64,000 bases of DNA from Gemmataceae bacterium (lineage in GTDB: Bacteria > Planctomycetota > Planctomycetia > Gemmatales > Gemmataceae): assembly GCA_009691845.1 (NCBI GenBank), contig SIAJ01000002.1:62001-126000 (forward strand), in the 5' to 3' direction. Shown here piece after piece: positions 28,902-38,350 of the stretch. The notes beneath the pieces are model-generated. The model searched no databases. It saw only the letters and a program-made list of their open reading frames with translations, and was not told where the DNA came from. Every line of letters starts with the position of its first letter. The stretch's first letter is position 1. The translations under genes and the position numbers were made by a program.

Positions 28902-29857
28902 GTGTTACTCGCTTGGAATCGAACCTTCGCATACGCTGCCGCCCCGGTCACGCCAGCGTCGTCGCCGAGGGCGGCCATCACGCAACGCACATTTTCGGTT
29001 GCTCGCGGCAACGCATACCGTTGAGTGATCTCCCAGATTCGTTCGGGAAACGCAGGCCCAAGTGCCTTGGTCAACCCGCCGCCGATCACCACGACCTCGG
29101 GGCTGAGCAGATTCACGACCGTGCCGACGCCGGACGCAATCGCTTTGGCGGCCTCGTCGACGAGGCGGGTCACCACCGGTTCGCCTCGTGCAAAATATTC
29201 GGCAATCTCGGAACTCTTGAACGTGGTCGGATCGACGCCCTTCCACTCCTTCCGAACGTCCTTGGGTGAATCCGCGATGATGTCGCTGGCGCGATACATC
29301 AAGTTCCTTCGTCCCGCAATTGCTTCCAGTTCGACGCCATTCTTCCAGCCAATGATGATGTGGCCAATCTCGCCGGCATGACCGTTGAATCCGTGATACA
29401 GGTCGCCGTTCAGGATCAATCCGCCGCCGACGCCGGTACCCGCGAAGACTCCGAAGACGTGCTTCGCACCGATGGCCGCGCCGTGTTTCCACTCACCGTA
29501 GGTTCCCATGCGCACGTCGTTCTCGACAATCACGGGCCACGACCAGTGCTTGGGGAAGAGGGGTGCGAGATCGAAATCCCGCCAGTTCAAGTTGGGCGCA
29601 TAGCGAACGATGGTCGATTGCGGCACGATTTGGCCTGGAACTGCGAGGCCCATGCCCCGTACATCGGAGGGAGAAATCTTGCCTCCAGCGAGAACGGCAT
29701 CGACGGCGGTTACAATTCGGGCAAAGACCGCAGGTCCGCCCTCTTCGTAATTCGTCGATTGTTTCGAGCGGGCGACCATTCGAAAGTTGTCGTCGAATAG
29801 TGCCGCGAGGATTTTCGTCCCGCCGAGATCAACGCCAAGCCAATGGAGAGAAGGCAT
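28898..29857 (-). CDS. ROK-family sugar kinase lacking the zinc cysteines
   Basis: A 319-residue ROK protein with the ATP-binding motif LGVDLGGTKILAALFDD (residues 8-24), the catalytic ENDVRMGTYGEWKHGA region and FAGTGVGGGLILNG. The His of NGHAGEIGHIIIG is kept, but the usual CxCGxxGCxE zinc motif that follows is absent (GWKNGVELEAIAGRRNLMY). No N-terminal DNA-binding domain, so an enzyme rather than a repressor: glucokinase or a related hexose kinase. Coupled to the downstream phosphatase gene. Confidence 0.85.
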   Translation of the reverse strand: MPSLHWLGVDLGGTKILAALFDDNFRMVARSKQSTNYEEGGPAVFARIVTAVDAVLAGGKISPSDVRGMGLAVPGQIVPQSTIVRYAPNLNWRDFDLAPLFPKHWSWPVIVENDVRMGTYGEWKHGAAIGAKHVFGVFAGTGVGGGLILNGDLYHGFNGHAGEIGHIIIGWKNGVELEAIAGRRNLMYRASDIIADSPKDVRKEWKGVDPTTFKSSEIAEYFARGEPVVTRLVDEAAKAIASGVGTVVNLLSPEVVVIGGGLTKALGPAFPERIWEITQRYALPRATENVRCVMAALGDDAGVTGAAAYAKVRFQASNT

Positions 29858-29941
29858 CGGTCGTCACCGTGTCATGAAAGTTCCATCGCTATTGATGATA
29901 TGATCGCGGAAGTGGCCGGGGCATGTGCCGTGCTCACAACT

Positions 29942-31792
29942 TCATCGCGAAGGTTTCCATTCGCGCGTGCGAATCGAAGGCCGGGGCGCGTTCTTCATTC
30001 CGTGACCCAGGTAGAATCCGGTTTGTGTGGGTTGGTTGTAGGCAATATTTTGCCAGGCAACGCTGAGCCGATACTGCGGATCATGCATCAGCGTGGCCAG
30101 GCGTAAATCGCTCGGAATGGTCGTCGAGTAGATCCTCAACTCCTGGTTGTCGGTCGTGCGCCAAATCACTTCCTCACGCCAATCGCCCAGAATGTCCGCA
30201 CAAAGGGTGGGCGTTGCTTTTGTGCCGTTGCACGAAGAGCAATCGCGAACCGAGAGCAGAGTCGATTCCGTCTCTTTCTCCCAGTCCCATTTAGAAATCG
30301 TCGTGCGATCGAGAAGTTCCCGCAATGGGTCTCCATCCCACCAGATCGCGAAATTGCAAGAACGTGGCTTTCGCTTGGAGACGGTTTCTCCCTTCACGTT
30401 CCACACGCCCGAGAGGCCATCGCCGGACGCCCACATCTCGTAGCCGGCATGGCGAGGGTCGATGTCGAGGGCGACGCCACGCCCCACGTCCGCACTCGGC
30501 TTGGTCCAAATGACCTTGCCGGTTCGGGCGTCTCGAAAGGAGACGCCGACGTCCTGCTTGGTATTCTCGTGAATGTTAAACACTTCCAGCCCCGGCCGCC
30601 CCGGGTCGATATCGGAAACATGGAGCGCATCGCCGTGGCCTAGCCCGGTGGAGTAAAGCCCCTTGCCATCGCTGCCGATGCAGCAGGCCCCATAGATGAT
30701 GTCGTCCTTGCCATCTCCATCCACGTCGGCCACGCTTAGACTGTGATCGCCCTGTCCACGGTAGGCGCGATTGCCTGGTTTTCCGTCATCCGAATCGAAA
30801 GTCCAACGCTTCTTTAGATTGCCATCGCGCCAGTCCCAGGCAACCAGGACGGCCCGAGTGTAATAACCCCGGCACATCACAATGCTGGGCCAATCACCAT
30901 CGAGATACGCCACTGCTGCCAGGAAGCGATCGACTCGATTGCCGTAGTTGTCCCCCCAATCGCTGACTCGACCCCGGGCTGGAAGATAGTCCGTCGTTGA
31001 CAAAGCCTTGCCGGTTTTCCCATCAAACACGGTGAGAAATTCCGGCCCATCCAGAATGTAGCCATCCGGATTGCGATGGTCGGCCTTCGCGTCGCCAATG
31101 ACATTCCCCACGCCATCCACGGTGCCGTCTGCTGTTTTGCAAACGACCTCTGCTCGACCATCGCCATCGAAATCGAAAACGAGGAACTGTGTGTAATGGG
31201 CGCCTTCCCGAATGTTCTTGCCGAGATTGATTCGCCAGAGCAACGTGCCATCGAGTTTGTAGGCCTCGAGTTTGGTCTCGCCAGTTGGGCCTTTCTGCGA
31301 GTTGTCGCGCGGCCGCATTTCTTGCTTCAGGACGATCTCGTATTCGCCGTCGCCGTCCAGGTCGCCGACCGAGGCGTCATTCGGAGTGTGGCCCGGAAGT
31401 GTCTTCAGGGGGATCGAAAGATAGCCCTTGCTCGGCAGCCTGAACTCTTGTGAAGCATCGGCCTCCTTCCCTGCAATCATGGGCCGCACGAAGTAGTGGA
31501 TCGTTTTCGCGGGATCAACCTGCTCGTCCATGAAGCAGGTAGACTTCTGAATCGCGTCCTTGGTCAGCCGTTGTGCATCGCCCGTGCCGATTCGACGATA
31601 CACGTGGAAGCCGATGTCATCCGGATCGGTTCCAAGCAATCGCCAACTAACGAAGACTTTCCCGTCGTCCATCGGGAGCGCGACCACACCACGGCCGAGG
31701 TGTTCCATCCAGCGGGCCTGCAATTTTTCCTGTGCCGCACTTCCACCGACCGAGATGGCGACCAAGGTAACCGCGAGCATCTGGCGAGTCAT
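29942..31792 (-). CDS. Secreted rhamnogalacturonan lyase, PL11 family
   Basis: A 616-residue polysaccharide lyase of family 11, which cleaves the backbone of rhamnogalacturonan I by beta-elimination. The start at 31792 opens on a signal peptide (MTRQMLAVTLVAISVGGSAA); a start at 31831 would add 13 unlikely residues. Typical features are the opening MEHLGRGVVALPMDDGKVFV and SWRLLGTDPDDIGFHVYRR, repeated calcium-type loops (DLDGDGEYEIV, DFDGDGRAEVV, DVDGDGKDDIIYG) forming the propeller, and the late GDWREEVIWRT. It suggests use of plant pectin. The neighbouring MFS transporter is divergent. Confidence 0.9.
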   Translation of the reverse strand: MTRQMLAVTLVAISVGGSAAQEKLQARWMEHLGRGVVALPMDDGKVFVSWRLLGTDPDDIGFHVYRRIGTGDAQRLTKDAIQKSTCFMDEQVDPAKTIHYFVRPMIAGKEADASQEFRLPSKGYLSIPLKTLPGHTPNDASVGDLDGDGEYEIVLKQEMRPRDNSQKGPTGETKLEAYKLDGTLLWRINLGKNIREGAHYTQFLVFDFDGDGRAEVVCKTADGTVDGVGNVIGDAKADHRNPDGYILDGPEFLTVFDGKTGKALSTTDYLPARGRVSDWGDNYGNRVDRFLAAVAYLDGDWPSIVMCRGYYTRAVLVAWDWRDGNLKKRWTFDSDDGKPGNRAYRGQGDHSLSVADVDGDGKDDIIYGACCIGSDGKGLYSTGLGHGDALHVSDIDPGRPGLEVFNIHENTKQDVGVSFRDARTGKVIWTKPSADVGRGVALDIDPRHAGYEMWASGDGLSGVWNVKGETVSKRKPRSCNFAIWWDGDPLRELLDRTTISKWDWEKETESTLLSVRDCSSCNGTKATPTLCADILGDWREEVIWRTTDNQELRIYSTTIPSDLRLATLMHDPQYRLSVAWQNIAYNQPTQTGFYLGHGMKNAPRPSIRTREWKPSR

Positions 31793-31978
31793 GCGATCGC
31801 TCCCTACCGCGTGAAGGTTCACCGTGAGCAACTCGTTCGAGCAACGACGAGTAAGATTACGAGGATGAAAGGGAGTCTTACTCCTCGATTATCGTACTCC
31901 TACTCGTAATCCTAATCCTACTTGTCCTACTTTCAGGTGATTTGCGTCAGGCCGACTCCCTCCCAACCGATTGAACGC

Positions 31979-33472
31979 ATGATACCCTCCACTTCTTCTC
32001 GCGGCCGCTGGATGACTCTGATCGCCGCCCTGCTCGGCTGGATGTTCGATGGACTCGAGATGGGTTTGTTCCCGCTCGTGGCCCGACCCGCACTCGGTGA
32101 ACTTCTCCAGACCACGGATCGCACCGAAGTCAGCAGGTGGATTTCGATCATCACCGCCGGGTTTCTGGTTGGGGCGGCGACCGGCGGCGTTCTTTTCGGT
32201 TGGCTGGGCGACCGAATTGGACGAGTCCGAGCGATGACAATGAGTGTGTTGACCTACGCGGTATTCAGCGGAGCCTGCGGACTTGCCACGGAAGCCTGGC
32301 AAGTTGCAGGGTGTCGGTTCATCGCGTCGCTCGGCATGGGAGGGGAGTGGTCGCTCGGCGTTGCTTTGGTGATGGAAGTGTGGCCCGACAAATCGCGAGC
32401 CTGGCTGGCGGCCGGCATCGGAGCGGCCGCGAACGCCGGCTATCTCCTGATTGCCGCACTCAGCCTGGTACTCACAGCCATCGCGACTTCGCTGCACGCC
32501 AGGATGCTCACGGTCGGCATTGGCGAGGAGACCGTCAACTGGCTCACGGGCAATTCAGGCTGGCGAATCCTGATGCTGTTCGGAGCGATGCCTGCTCTGC
32601 TTACATTTCTAATCCGGCTGTTCGTGCCCGAGTCAGGCAAGTGGGAACGTGAGAAGCAGGAAGGCTCGACGACGCACTGGCAAACTCGCGATCTACTTGG
32701 CGTCCTGATCGGAGCGGTGGCCGGTTGCGGGTTGATCGCATTTTGGGCCATCCCAGATTTGCACATGCTCGTGCGGGTCGGAGGAACGCTGGTCATGGTT
32801 GTGATTGTTACCGCCGGATACCTGTACCCGATCGTTCGATACGTGCAGCGTAGTGATCAGGCCGAACAGCGAACCGATTCAAGCCTTCGAAAGACTGTTC
32901 GCACACTCATGCTGGCTGCTTCTCTGTCTGGCGTGGCATTGTTGGGAACCTGGGGCTCGATTCAGTGGGTGCCAACCTGGGCCGACGAACTCTCGAAAGG
33001 CGAGCCGACAGCCAAGGCTTACACTCAGATGTGCACAGCCGGCGGGGCCTGTATTGGCTGTGTTCTCGCTGCACTTTCGGGCGATTGGCTGGGCCGACGA
33101 ATGACCTACATGTTGCTATGCGTTGGCTCAATTGCCGCCACCTTTGGCGTCTATCAGTTGAATGACTCGTACGGAAGTCAGCTCCTGGTGACGGCATTTA
33201 TTGCGGGAATGATCACCGCGGCTTTCTATGGCTGGCTGCCCTTGTACCTGCCAGAATTATTTACGACGAAGGTACGTGCGACCGGCCAGGGCTTCGGCTT
33301 CAATTTTGGCCGTATCTTGGCTGCCATCGGCGTCCTGCAACTTCCCGTTGTGATGAAAAATTTGGAAGTCGGTTGGCCAGGCGCTTGCACAGCCATGAGT
33401 GCCGTTTATCTCATCGGCATGGTACTCATTTGGTTCGCCCCCGAAACCAAGGGTAAGCCCTTGCCAACTTGA
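31979..33472 (+). CDS. MFS transporter
   Basis: A 497-residue major-facilitator permease with about 12 hydrophobic segments. The signature loop GWLGDRIGRVRAMTMSVLTY lies between TM2 and TM3, and its echo SGDWLGRRMTYMLLCVGSI lies in the second half. TM1 carries WMFDGLEMGLFPLVARP, as in sugar- or aromatic-acid:proton symporters. The ATG at 31979 is preferred over a TTG at 31922. Divergent from the PL11 gene across a short region rich in GTAGGA/TAATCC-type repeats, so uptake of pectin products is possible but unproven. Confidence 0.8.
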   Translation: MIPSTSSRGRWMTLIAALLGWMFDGLEMGLFPLVARPALGELLQTTDRTEVSRWISIITAGFLVGAATGGVLFGWLGDRIGRVRAMTMSVLTYAVFSGACGLATEAWQVAGCRFIASLGMGGEWSLGVALVMEVWPDKSRAWLAAGIGAAANAGYLLIAALSLVLTAIATSLHARMLTVGIGEETVNWLTGNSGWRILMLFGAMPALLTFLIRLFVPESGKWEREKQEGSTTHWQTRDLLGVLIGAVAGCGLIAFWAIPDLHMLVRVGGTLVMVVIVTAGYLYPIVRYVQRSDQAEQRTDSSLRKTVRTLMLAASLSGVALLGTWGSIQWVPTWADELSKGEPTAKAYTQMCTAGGACIGCVLAALSGDWLGRRMTYMLLCVGSIAATFGVYQLNDSYGSQLLVTAFIAGMITAAFYGWLPLYLPELFTTKVRATGQGFGFNFGRILAAIGVLQLPVVMKNLEVGWPGACTAMSAVYLIGMVLIWFAPETKGKPLPT

Positions 33473-33824
33473 TCCACCACTCGGGTCGAGACTTGAGCCA
33501 GCCAGCTAACGCTCACGGCAGGAACGAATCTGATCCCGACCTTGAAGCCGGTAGTGCTGGTCTTCGTTGCTGAGATTTTCATCTGAGGGGGGCACTCCAG
33601 ATGGTTGGAGGTCCAGCGGTCCACCTGCCAATCCCTTCCGCCCCCGCGCGAATCCCTTTCAGTCTCCTATACTCCGGCCAATAAAATTCTGCCGGCCATG
33701 AACTGGTCGAGGTATTTTTCCTTGCGAGCGACCGCGCCTGCTGCCAACGGGTTATCCCGGTTCTACAAGTTATTAGGCGTTTGAGGAGAAAGCACAGGGT
33801 TGCCTGCTCCAAGGGAGGTCTGTG
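33473..33824. other. Intergenic region upstream of the pseudopilin genes
   Basis: 352 bp with no recognisable gene. It probably contains the promoter of the TadE/TadG operon; no confident boxes seen. Confidence 0.45.
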
Positions 33825-34259
33825 ATGCTGTTTCGCAGGTCGGCCCGCTTCCGTCGCACTGCCTCGGTAGCGGTCGAGTTGGTAGTCCTACTCCCGATTT
33901 TGATGTTCTTCGCCATCATTGGCGTGGATTACGCTCGAATCTTTTCCCGCATCATGATCCTGGAGACCGCATCCCGGAATGCCTGCTTGTACGCCGCTGA
34001 GGACCCCATTAAAGCGTACGATACGGTGGGGATTGAAGTTGTCGCTCGGAAGGACATGACAGACATTTCGCCGGAGACCCCCACCACAGTTACGATCGAG
34101 CGATTTACCGGAACGGATGGGTTCAACTACGTCAAGGTGACGGTGAGCATAACCTTCAAGACCGTGACGAACTTTCCCGGTGTGCCCAGTCAGTCCCAAC
34201 TCAATCGCTCAACCCATATGCGGGTGTGCCCGACAACTCCGAAACCCGGAACTTTTTAG
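33825..34259 (+). CDS. TadE-like pseudopilin
   Basis: A 144-residue TadE-family protein. A basic head (FRRSARFRRTASVAVE) is followed by the prepilin-like hydrophobic helix with the conserved Glu (VELVVLLPILMFFAIIGVDYARIF), then a beta-rich C-terminal domain. ATG at 33825 is chosen because AGGGAGG lies 6-7 bases upstream; an overlapping GTG at 33822 is the alternative. First of three genes coding for Tad-type minor pilins or pseudopilins; no TadA ATPase, TadB/C platform or secretin gene is in the window. Confidence 0.8.
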   Translation: MLFRRSARFRRTASVAVELVVLLPILMFFAIIGVDYARIFSRIMILETASRNACLYAAEDPIKAYDTVGIEVVARKDMTDISPETPTTVTIERFTGTDGFNYVKVTVSITFKTVTNFPGVPSQSQLNRSTHMRVCPTTPKPGTF

Positions 34260-34289
34260 ACAGCGATCCACCCCTCGGAGCCCCTACCG

Positions 34290-34706
34290 ATGCTGTTGAG
34301 AAAACCGAACACCCGTAGGGCTGGCTCCGCACTGATTGAAGCAGCGATCGTCGTTCCCATCATTCTCCTTTTGCTCTACGGGACGATCTGCGGGGCCTTC
34401 ATGGTCCTGACCGTGGATGAAGTGGAGACGGCCGCTCGCGAAGGAGCGCGCTACGGTTCGGTGCGGGGCTCCTCCTACGCTTTTAACACCCTGAATCCCG
34501 CGGCAACAGCCGAGGACATTACAGCGTTCGTCAAAGCCCAGGGCGCCACCCTGAAAGCAACACTGATTACCTGCAACGTGACTTGGGAATCGTCCAACCG
34601 GCCGGGTAACTACGTGACTGTTGAGGTGAAATACGCATGGCCCGGAGTCGGGCCCTTTGGAGCCCGTGAGTTCGTCGCCCGGTCCTCAGCGCTGGTGTCC
34701 TACTAA
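34290..34706 (+). CDS. TadE-like pseudopilin
   Basis: A 138-residue TadE-family protein. The N-terminus RKPNTRRAGSALIEAAIVVP leads into a hydrophobic helix (IILLLLYGTICGAFMV) with the conserved Glu (ALIEAAI). The family pattern VETAAREGARYGSVRG follows. It begins 30 bp after the first TadE gene. Probably a minor pilin assembled with its two neighbours. Confidence 0.82.
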   Translation: MLLRKPNTRRAGSALIEAAIVVPIILLLLYGTICGAFMVLTVDEVETAAREGARYGSVRGSSYAFNTLNPAATAEDITAFVKAQGATLKATLITCNVTWESSNRPGNYVTVEVKYAWPGVGPFGAREFVARSSALVSY

Positions 34707-34733
34707 CCGGAATTCGTTTGCGGAGCAGATGCC

Positions 34734-36005
34734 ATGATCCTACGTTCGCCGCTATCAGGCTCCCGACGTCGCGGGATTTCTCTTGTCCTCGTCGTCGTCT
34801 CCCTAGTCGCTCTCATGGGCGTTCTGGCCATCAGCCTGGAGGGTGGATTGCTCCTTGCGGAGCGGCGGAACGCACTGGCCACGGCCGACGCCGCCGCGGA
34901 ATCTGCGGCCGCGGACCTGTATTACCACCATTACGTCAACTTTGGCAAGGATTCGGCAGGAACTGGCAAGGCCACCGCCCTCTATGTGGCCAACCTTAAC
35001 GGCTACGATAATGACGGGGTGAAGAACAAGGTGACCGTGAACATTCCCCCCCTTTCGGGACCAAATGTAGGAAGGGACTCGTACGTCGAGGTAATTGTTG
35101 AATACTACCACACACGCGGGTTCAGTGCCCTGTTCGGAGCAGACAAGGTGCCGGTCCGCGCACGGACGGTGGCAATTGGCAAGCCCACCGCCGGGGAGTT
35201 TGGGGTTCTGGTCCTCGACCCGACGCTCAAGTCGGCTTTCAATGCGAATGGTGGAAGCAACATCACAGTCAGAAAGGTGCCTGTAATCGTCAACTCAACG
35301 AGTTCGGAGGGTAGCATTGCAGGCGGCGGCTCCACGATCAATGCCCCCGGTTATCAACTGGCCGGAAACTACACCACTTCTGGCGGGGGCACGTTTATCG
35401 GGCCGATCAGTACAGGGGTTGTGCCAACATTGGACCCACTTCGATTTATGCCGGAGCCGGACACGTCCAACATGACCGTCCAGAGCAAAAGGAAAGAGCA
35501 ATTCACGAGTGGGACCACGGTTCTTTATCCGGGCGTGTACAAGGGAGGGATTAATGCCAGCAGCTCGGCCAGCGTGGTACTGATGCCGGGGATCTATTAC
35601 ATGGATCAAGGTGGGTTCCAGTTCTCCGGCCAGGGGTCGCTGACAGGAGAAGGAGTGATGATCTATAACAAGCCGGGGAATGGGAACTCGAACGGCGTTA
35701 GTATCTCAGCGAATGGTGCCGTCAATCTGTCAGCACCCACGAGCGGCATCTACAAAGGCATGATGCTCTTCCAGGAGCGGACGGCGGACGTCACAGCCAG
35801 CATCTCCGGTGGATCAAACATGAATATATCCGGGACGTTCTATTTTGCCGGGTCCTTGTTGAGCGTGACCGGGAGCGCTGGATTTGCCAATTTCGGATCG
35901 CAATACATTAGCAGAGCCATGAACGCCCAGGGGACTGGCACGATCTATGTCGACTGGGATCCGAACAAGGTGGCAATGACGCGGCTGATCACGATCGTTG
36001 AGTGA
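34734..36005 (+). CDS. TadG-like pseudopilin with extended beta domain
   Basis: A 423-residue protein. The first 60 residues are a TadE/TadG-like N-terminus (SRRRGISLVLVVVSLVALMG, then LLLAERRNALATADAAAESA, typical of TadG). The remainder has no von Willebrand domain; instead it is a Gly/Ser-rich beta region (STINAPGYQLAGNYTTSGGG, GGSNMNISGTFYFAGSLLSV) resembling a beta-helix. The basic/helix start targets it to the inner membrane, with the long domain outside. Third gene of the pseudopilin operon, 27 bp after the second. Confidence 0.78.
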   Translation: MILRSPLSGSRRRGISLVLVVVSLVALMGVLAISLEGGLLLAERRNALATADAAAESAAADLYYHHYVNFGKDSAGTGKATALYVANLNGYDNDGVKNKVTVNIPPLSGPNVGRDSYVEVIVEYYHTRGFSALFGADKVPVRARTVAIGKPTAGEFGVLVLDPTLKSAFNANGGSNITVRKVPVIVNSTSSEGSIAGGGSTINAPGYQLAGNYTTSGGGTFIGPISTGVVPTLDPLRFMPEPDTSNMTVQSKRKEQFTSGTTVLYPGVYKGGINASSSASVVLMPGIYYMDQGGFQFSGQGSLTGEGVMIYNKPGNGNSNGVSISANGAVNLSAPTSGIYKGMMLFQERTADVTASISGGSNMNISGTFYFAGSLLSVTGSAGFANFGSQYISRAMNAQGTGTIYVDWDPNKVAMTRLITIVE

Positions 36006-36080
36006 GCCGAGGGCGACCGCCACCTAAAGGCCAGCCTCCAGGAGCGTCTGGCATCGGAGAGATGGCAGCCCCCAGCACAC

Positions 36081-36431
36081 CTAGACGAACAAACCCATTT
36101 CCTGGTGGCTCAGCCGACGGCGTAGCTTGACGCCAACGAGAAACGTCTCCGAATCCTCGACCGGCCGACACCAGCGAACGTCGGAAACCAGGACCATCGG
36201 CTTGCTCCGACCAATGCCCGTCAGGCCAATCTCGATCTCGTCACCCTTCTTAACTTCCAATTTGACCAGCACTTGGATCCCGTCGTCCGAGAGATCGACT
36301 CCGCCGATTGACAGGTTTGGCCCGAGTCCCATCGTCCCCTTGCGAACAGTGAGGACCACGCCCTTTTTCAGGGCCCGCCTCCGAACAATGCGTCGATCCG
36401 CATTCGATGTTGTGGCTTGTTCTTGACCCAT
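36081..36431 (-). CDS. PilZ-domain protein
   Basis: A 116-residue single-domain PilZ protein. It has the basic first motif (RRIVRRRALKKG) and the second motif DLSDDGIQV (the D/NxSxxG signature), the two elements that bind cyclic di-GMP. The C-terminal LVGVKLRRRLSHQE is also typical. Faces the pseudopilin operon in convergent orientation. Could couple c-di-GMP to surface structures, but no direct link to the neighbours is visible. Confidence 0.8.
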   Translation of the reverse strand: MGQEQATTSNADRRIVRRRALKKGVVLTVRKGTMGLGPNLSIGGVDLSDDGIQVLVKLEVKKGDEIEIGLTGIGRSKPMVLVSDVRWCRPVEDSETFLVGVKLRRRLSHQEMGLFV

Positions 36432-36689
36432 GATTGAGTTCCTAGGGCAAATTGTAACGCAATGGCGAGCCGGAATGCCAGTTGAGTCCTGTTAGAGCAT
36501 AGATCGCGAAACAGGTTCCGGTCGAACAAGAAACCGGGCGAATCCGCGAAGAAGAGTTTTGAGGGCCGTTCCGTCGTAAGTTTCGTACTGGCAAGGAAAA
36601 AGGCTGTTCGTTTTAGGTCGAAATACGTAAACTTTTTAGGTATGTTTCGGCCGCCTCCGTTGATTCATTACCCTGAGTAGTTAGCCAAT
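36432..36689. promoter_or_regulatory. Likely promoter region of the pfa-ole locus
   Basis: 258 bp between the divergent PilZ gene and the pfaD-like gene. It must hold the start of transcription of the megasynthase operon. It is A/T-richer than its surroundings (for example around 36595-36650), but no boxes could be assigned. Confidence 0.35.
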
Positions 36690-38342
36690 ATGTCCGCCAG
36701 CCGCGGGCCGAGCGATGCGCTTCATACGTCCACGGCAACGACCAGCCGCTGGCACTCGGACAGGCACGTTCCCAGTCCCGACCGAGCCGCCCTTCAGAAC
36801 GCCCTTTGGGCACCGAACCAAACAGTCACCCTGGTTCAAACAGAAGCCGGGCCAGCTATGGCCGAGGGCGGGACCATTTCCTGGGCTGCTTCGGAAGGCT
36901 ACCCCGTCCTGGCGATCCTGCCGGCCATGAATCTCTCCACCTTGGGCGATCTGCGTTTCTGCCGCGACCATGGCATTCGCTACCCGTATGTGACCGGGGC
37001 GATGGCCAACGGCATTGCCTCCTGCGAAGTCGTCGAGGCCATTAGCCGGGCTGACATGCTCGGCTTCTTCGGCTCGGCCGGGCTTTCGCTCGGGCGCATC
37101 GATGCTGCAATTATTCGCTTGAAGCAAAACCTGGGCGACCGCCCCTACGGCTTCAATCTGATTCACAGTCCGAACGAACAAGGGCACGAATCCGCAACCG
37201 TTGATCTCTACTTGAAGCACGGAGTCCGACTCGTCGAGGCATCCGCCTATCTCGATCTCACGCCGCACATTGTGCGGTATCGGTTGACGGGTATTCATCG
37301 CGATTCCTTGGGCCAGGTTGTCACTCCGAACAAGGTGGTCGCGAAAGTCTCGCGCGTCGAAGTGGCCAGCAAGTTTCTCTCGCCTGCACCGGATCGCCTG
37401 GTCGCCGAGTTGGTGGCGCAAGGCCAGCTCACACGCGAGCAAGCGGAACTCGCCAGATCCGTGCCCATCGCACAAGACGTGACGGTCGAAGCCGATTCGG
37501 GTGGCCACACGGACAATCGCCCGGCCATCACGCTACTGCCGACGATCCTCGCGCTACGCGATCGGCTACAGTCTCAGTGGGAATACGAAGCCTCGCTTCG
37601 CGTCGGACTCGGCGGGGGGATCGCGACGCCGGCCTCTGCCGCGGCTGCGTTCGCGATGGGGGCGGCCTTCATCGTCACTGGCTCCGTGAACCAGGCGTGC
37701 GTGGAATCGGGCAGCTCGGACATCGTGCGGCAAATGCTTGCCGAAGCCGGGCAGGCCGACGTGGCGATGGCTCCTGCGGCCGATATGTTCGAGATGGGCG
37801 TGAAAGTCCAGGTGCTCAAGCGGGGCACCATGTTCCCCATGCGTGCGGGCAAGCTTTACGAACTCTATCGGGCCTACCCGTCGCTGGAAGCGATACCCGA
37901 GGGCGAACGCGTCCAGTTGGAGAAGAGCTACTTTCGTGTCTCGATCGGCGAGGTTTGGCAACAAACCCGTGCGTTCTTCCTGAACCGCGATCCCGCTCAG
38001 GTTCCGAAGGCAGAAGCCGACCCGAAGCACAAGATGGCCCTGGTTTTTCGCTGGTATCTCGGCCAATCGTCCCGTTGGGCGAACGCAGGCGTGGCCGACC
38101 GCAAGCTGGATTATCAGGTCTGGTGTGGCCCGGCGATGGGTGCGTTCAACGAATGGGCGAAGGGCTCGTATCTCGGAGAAGCGAAGAACCGCACGGTAGT
38201 TGCTGTCGCTCGTAACCTGCTTTACGGGGCCGCGATGGTACTTCGGCAATCGCAATTACGCATGCAGGGACTGAATCTCGACTCGTACTTCCCGCACGGC
38301 CCAATCGAACTGGCCGAGTTATCCCGTTGGTTTGGTGACTGA
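36690..38342 (+). CDS. pfaD: PfaD-type trans-acting enoyl reductase
   Basis: A 550-residue FMN-dependent enoyl reductase of the PfaD family, the stand-alone reductase of polyunsaturated fatty acid (PUFA) synthases. It uses a TIM barrel: the flavin/phosphate motifs are EADSGGHTDNRP (about residues 270-281) and VGLGGGIATPASAAAAFAMG followed by TGSVNQACVESGSSD. The family-specific C-terminal region (MAPAADMFEMGVKVQVLKRG, then WCGPAMGAFNEWAKGSYL) is complete. It removes double bases selectively so that some survive as double bonds. It is first in the operon, 8 bp before the KS-AT-ACP-KR-DH gene, matching the order reported for myxobacterial PUFA loci. Confidence 0.92.
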   Translation: MSASRGPSDALHTSTATTSRWHSDRHVPSPDRAALQNALWAPNQTVTLVQTEAGPAMAEGGTISWAASEGYPVLAILPAMNLSTLGDLRFCRDHGIRYPYVTGAMANGIASCEVVEAISRADMLGFFGSAGLSLGRIDAAIIRLKQNLGDRPYGFNLIHSPNEQGHESATVDLYLKHGVRLVEASAYLDLTPHIVRYRLTGIHRDSLGQVVTPNKVVAKVSRVEVASKFLSPAPDRLVAELVAQGQLTREQAELARSVPIAQDVTVEADSGGHTDNRPAITLLPTILALRDRLQSQWEYEASLRVGLGGGIATPASAAAAFAMGAAFIVTGSVNQACVESGSSDIVRQMLAEAGQADVAMAPAADMFEMGVKVQVLKRGTMFPMRAGKLYELYRAYPSLEAIPEGERVQLEKSYFRVSIGEVWQQTRAFFLNRDPAQVPKAEADPKHKMALVFRWYLGQSSRWANAGVADRKLDYQVWCGPAMGAFNEWAKGSYLGEAKNRTVVAVARNLLYGAAMVLRQSQLRMQGLNLDSYFPHGPIELAELSRWFGD

Positions 38343-38350
38343 GGAACTTC

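Noticed and set aside
31832-31978. Possible operator with repeated TAATCC/GTAGGA words between the PL11 and MFS genes
   Set aside because: The words are irregular and look like degenerate dispersed repeats; no symmetric operator could be defined.
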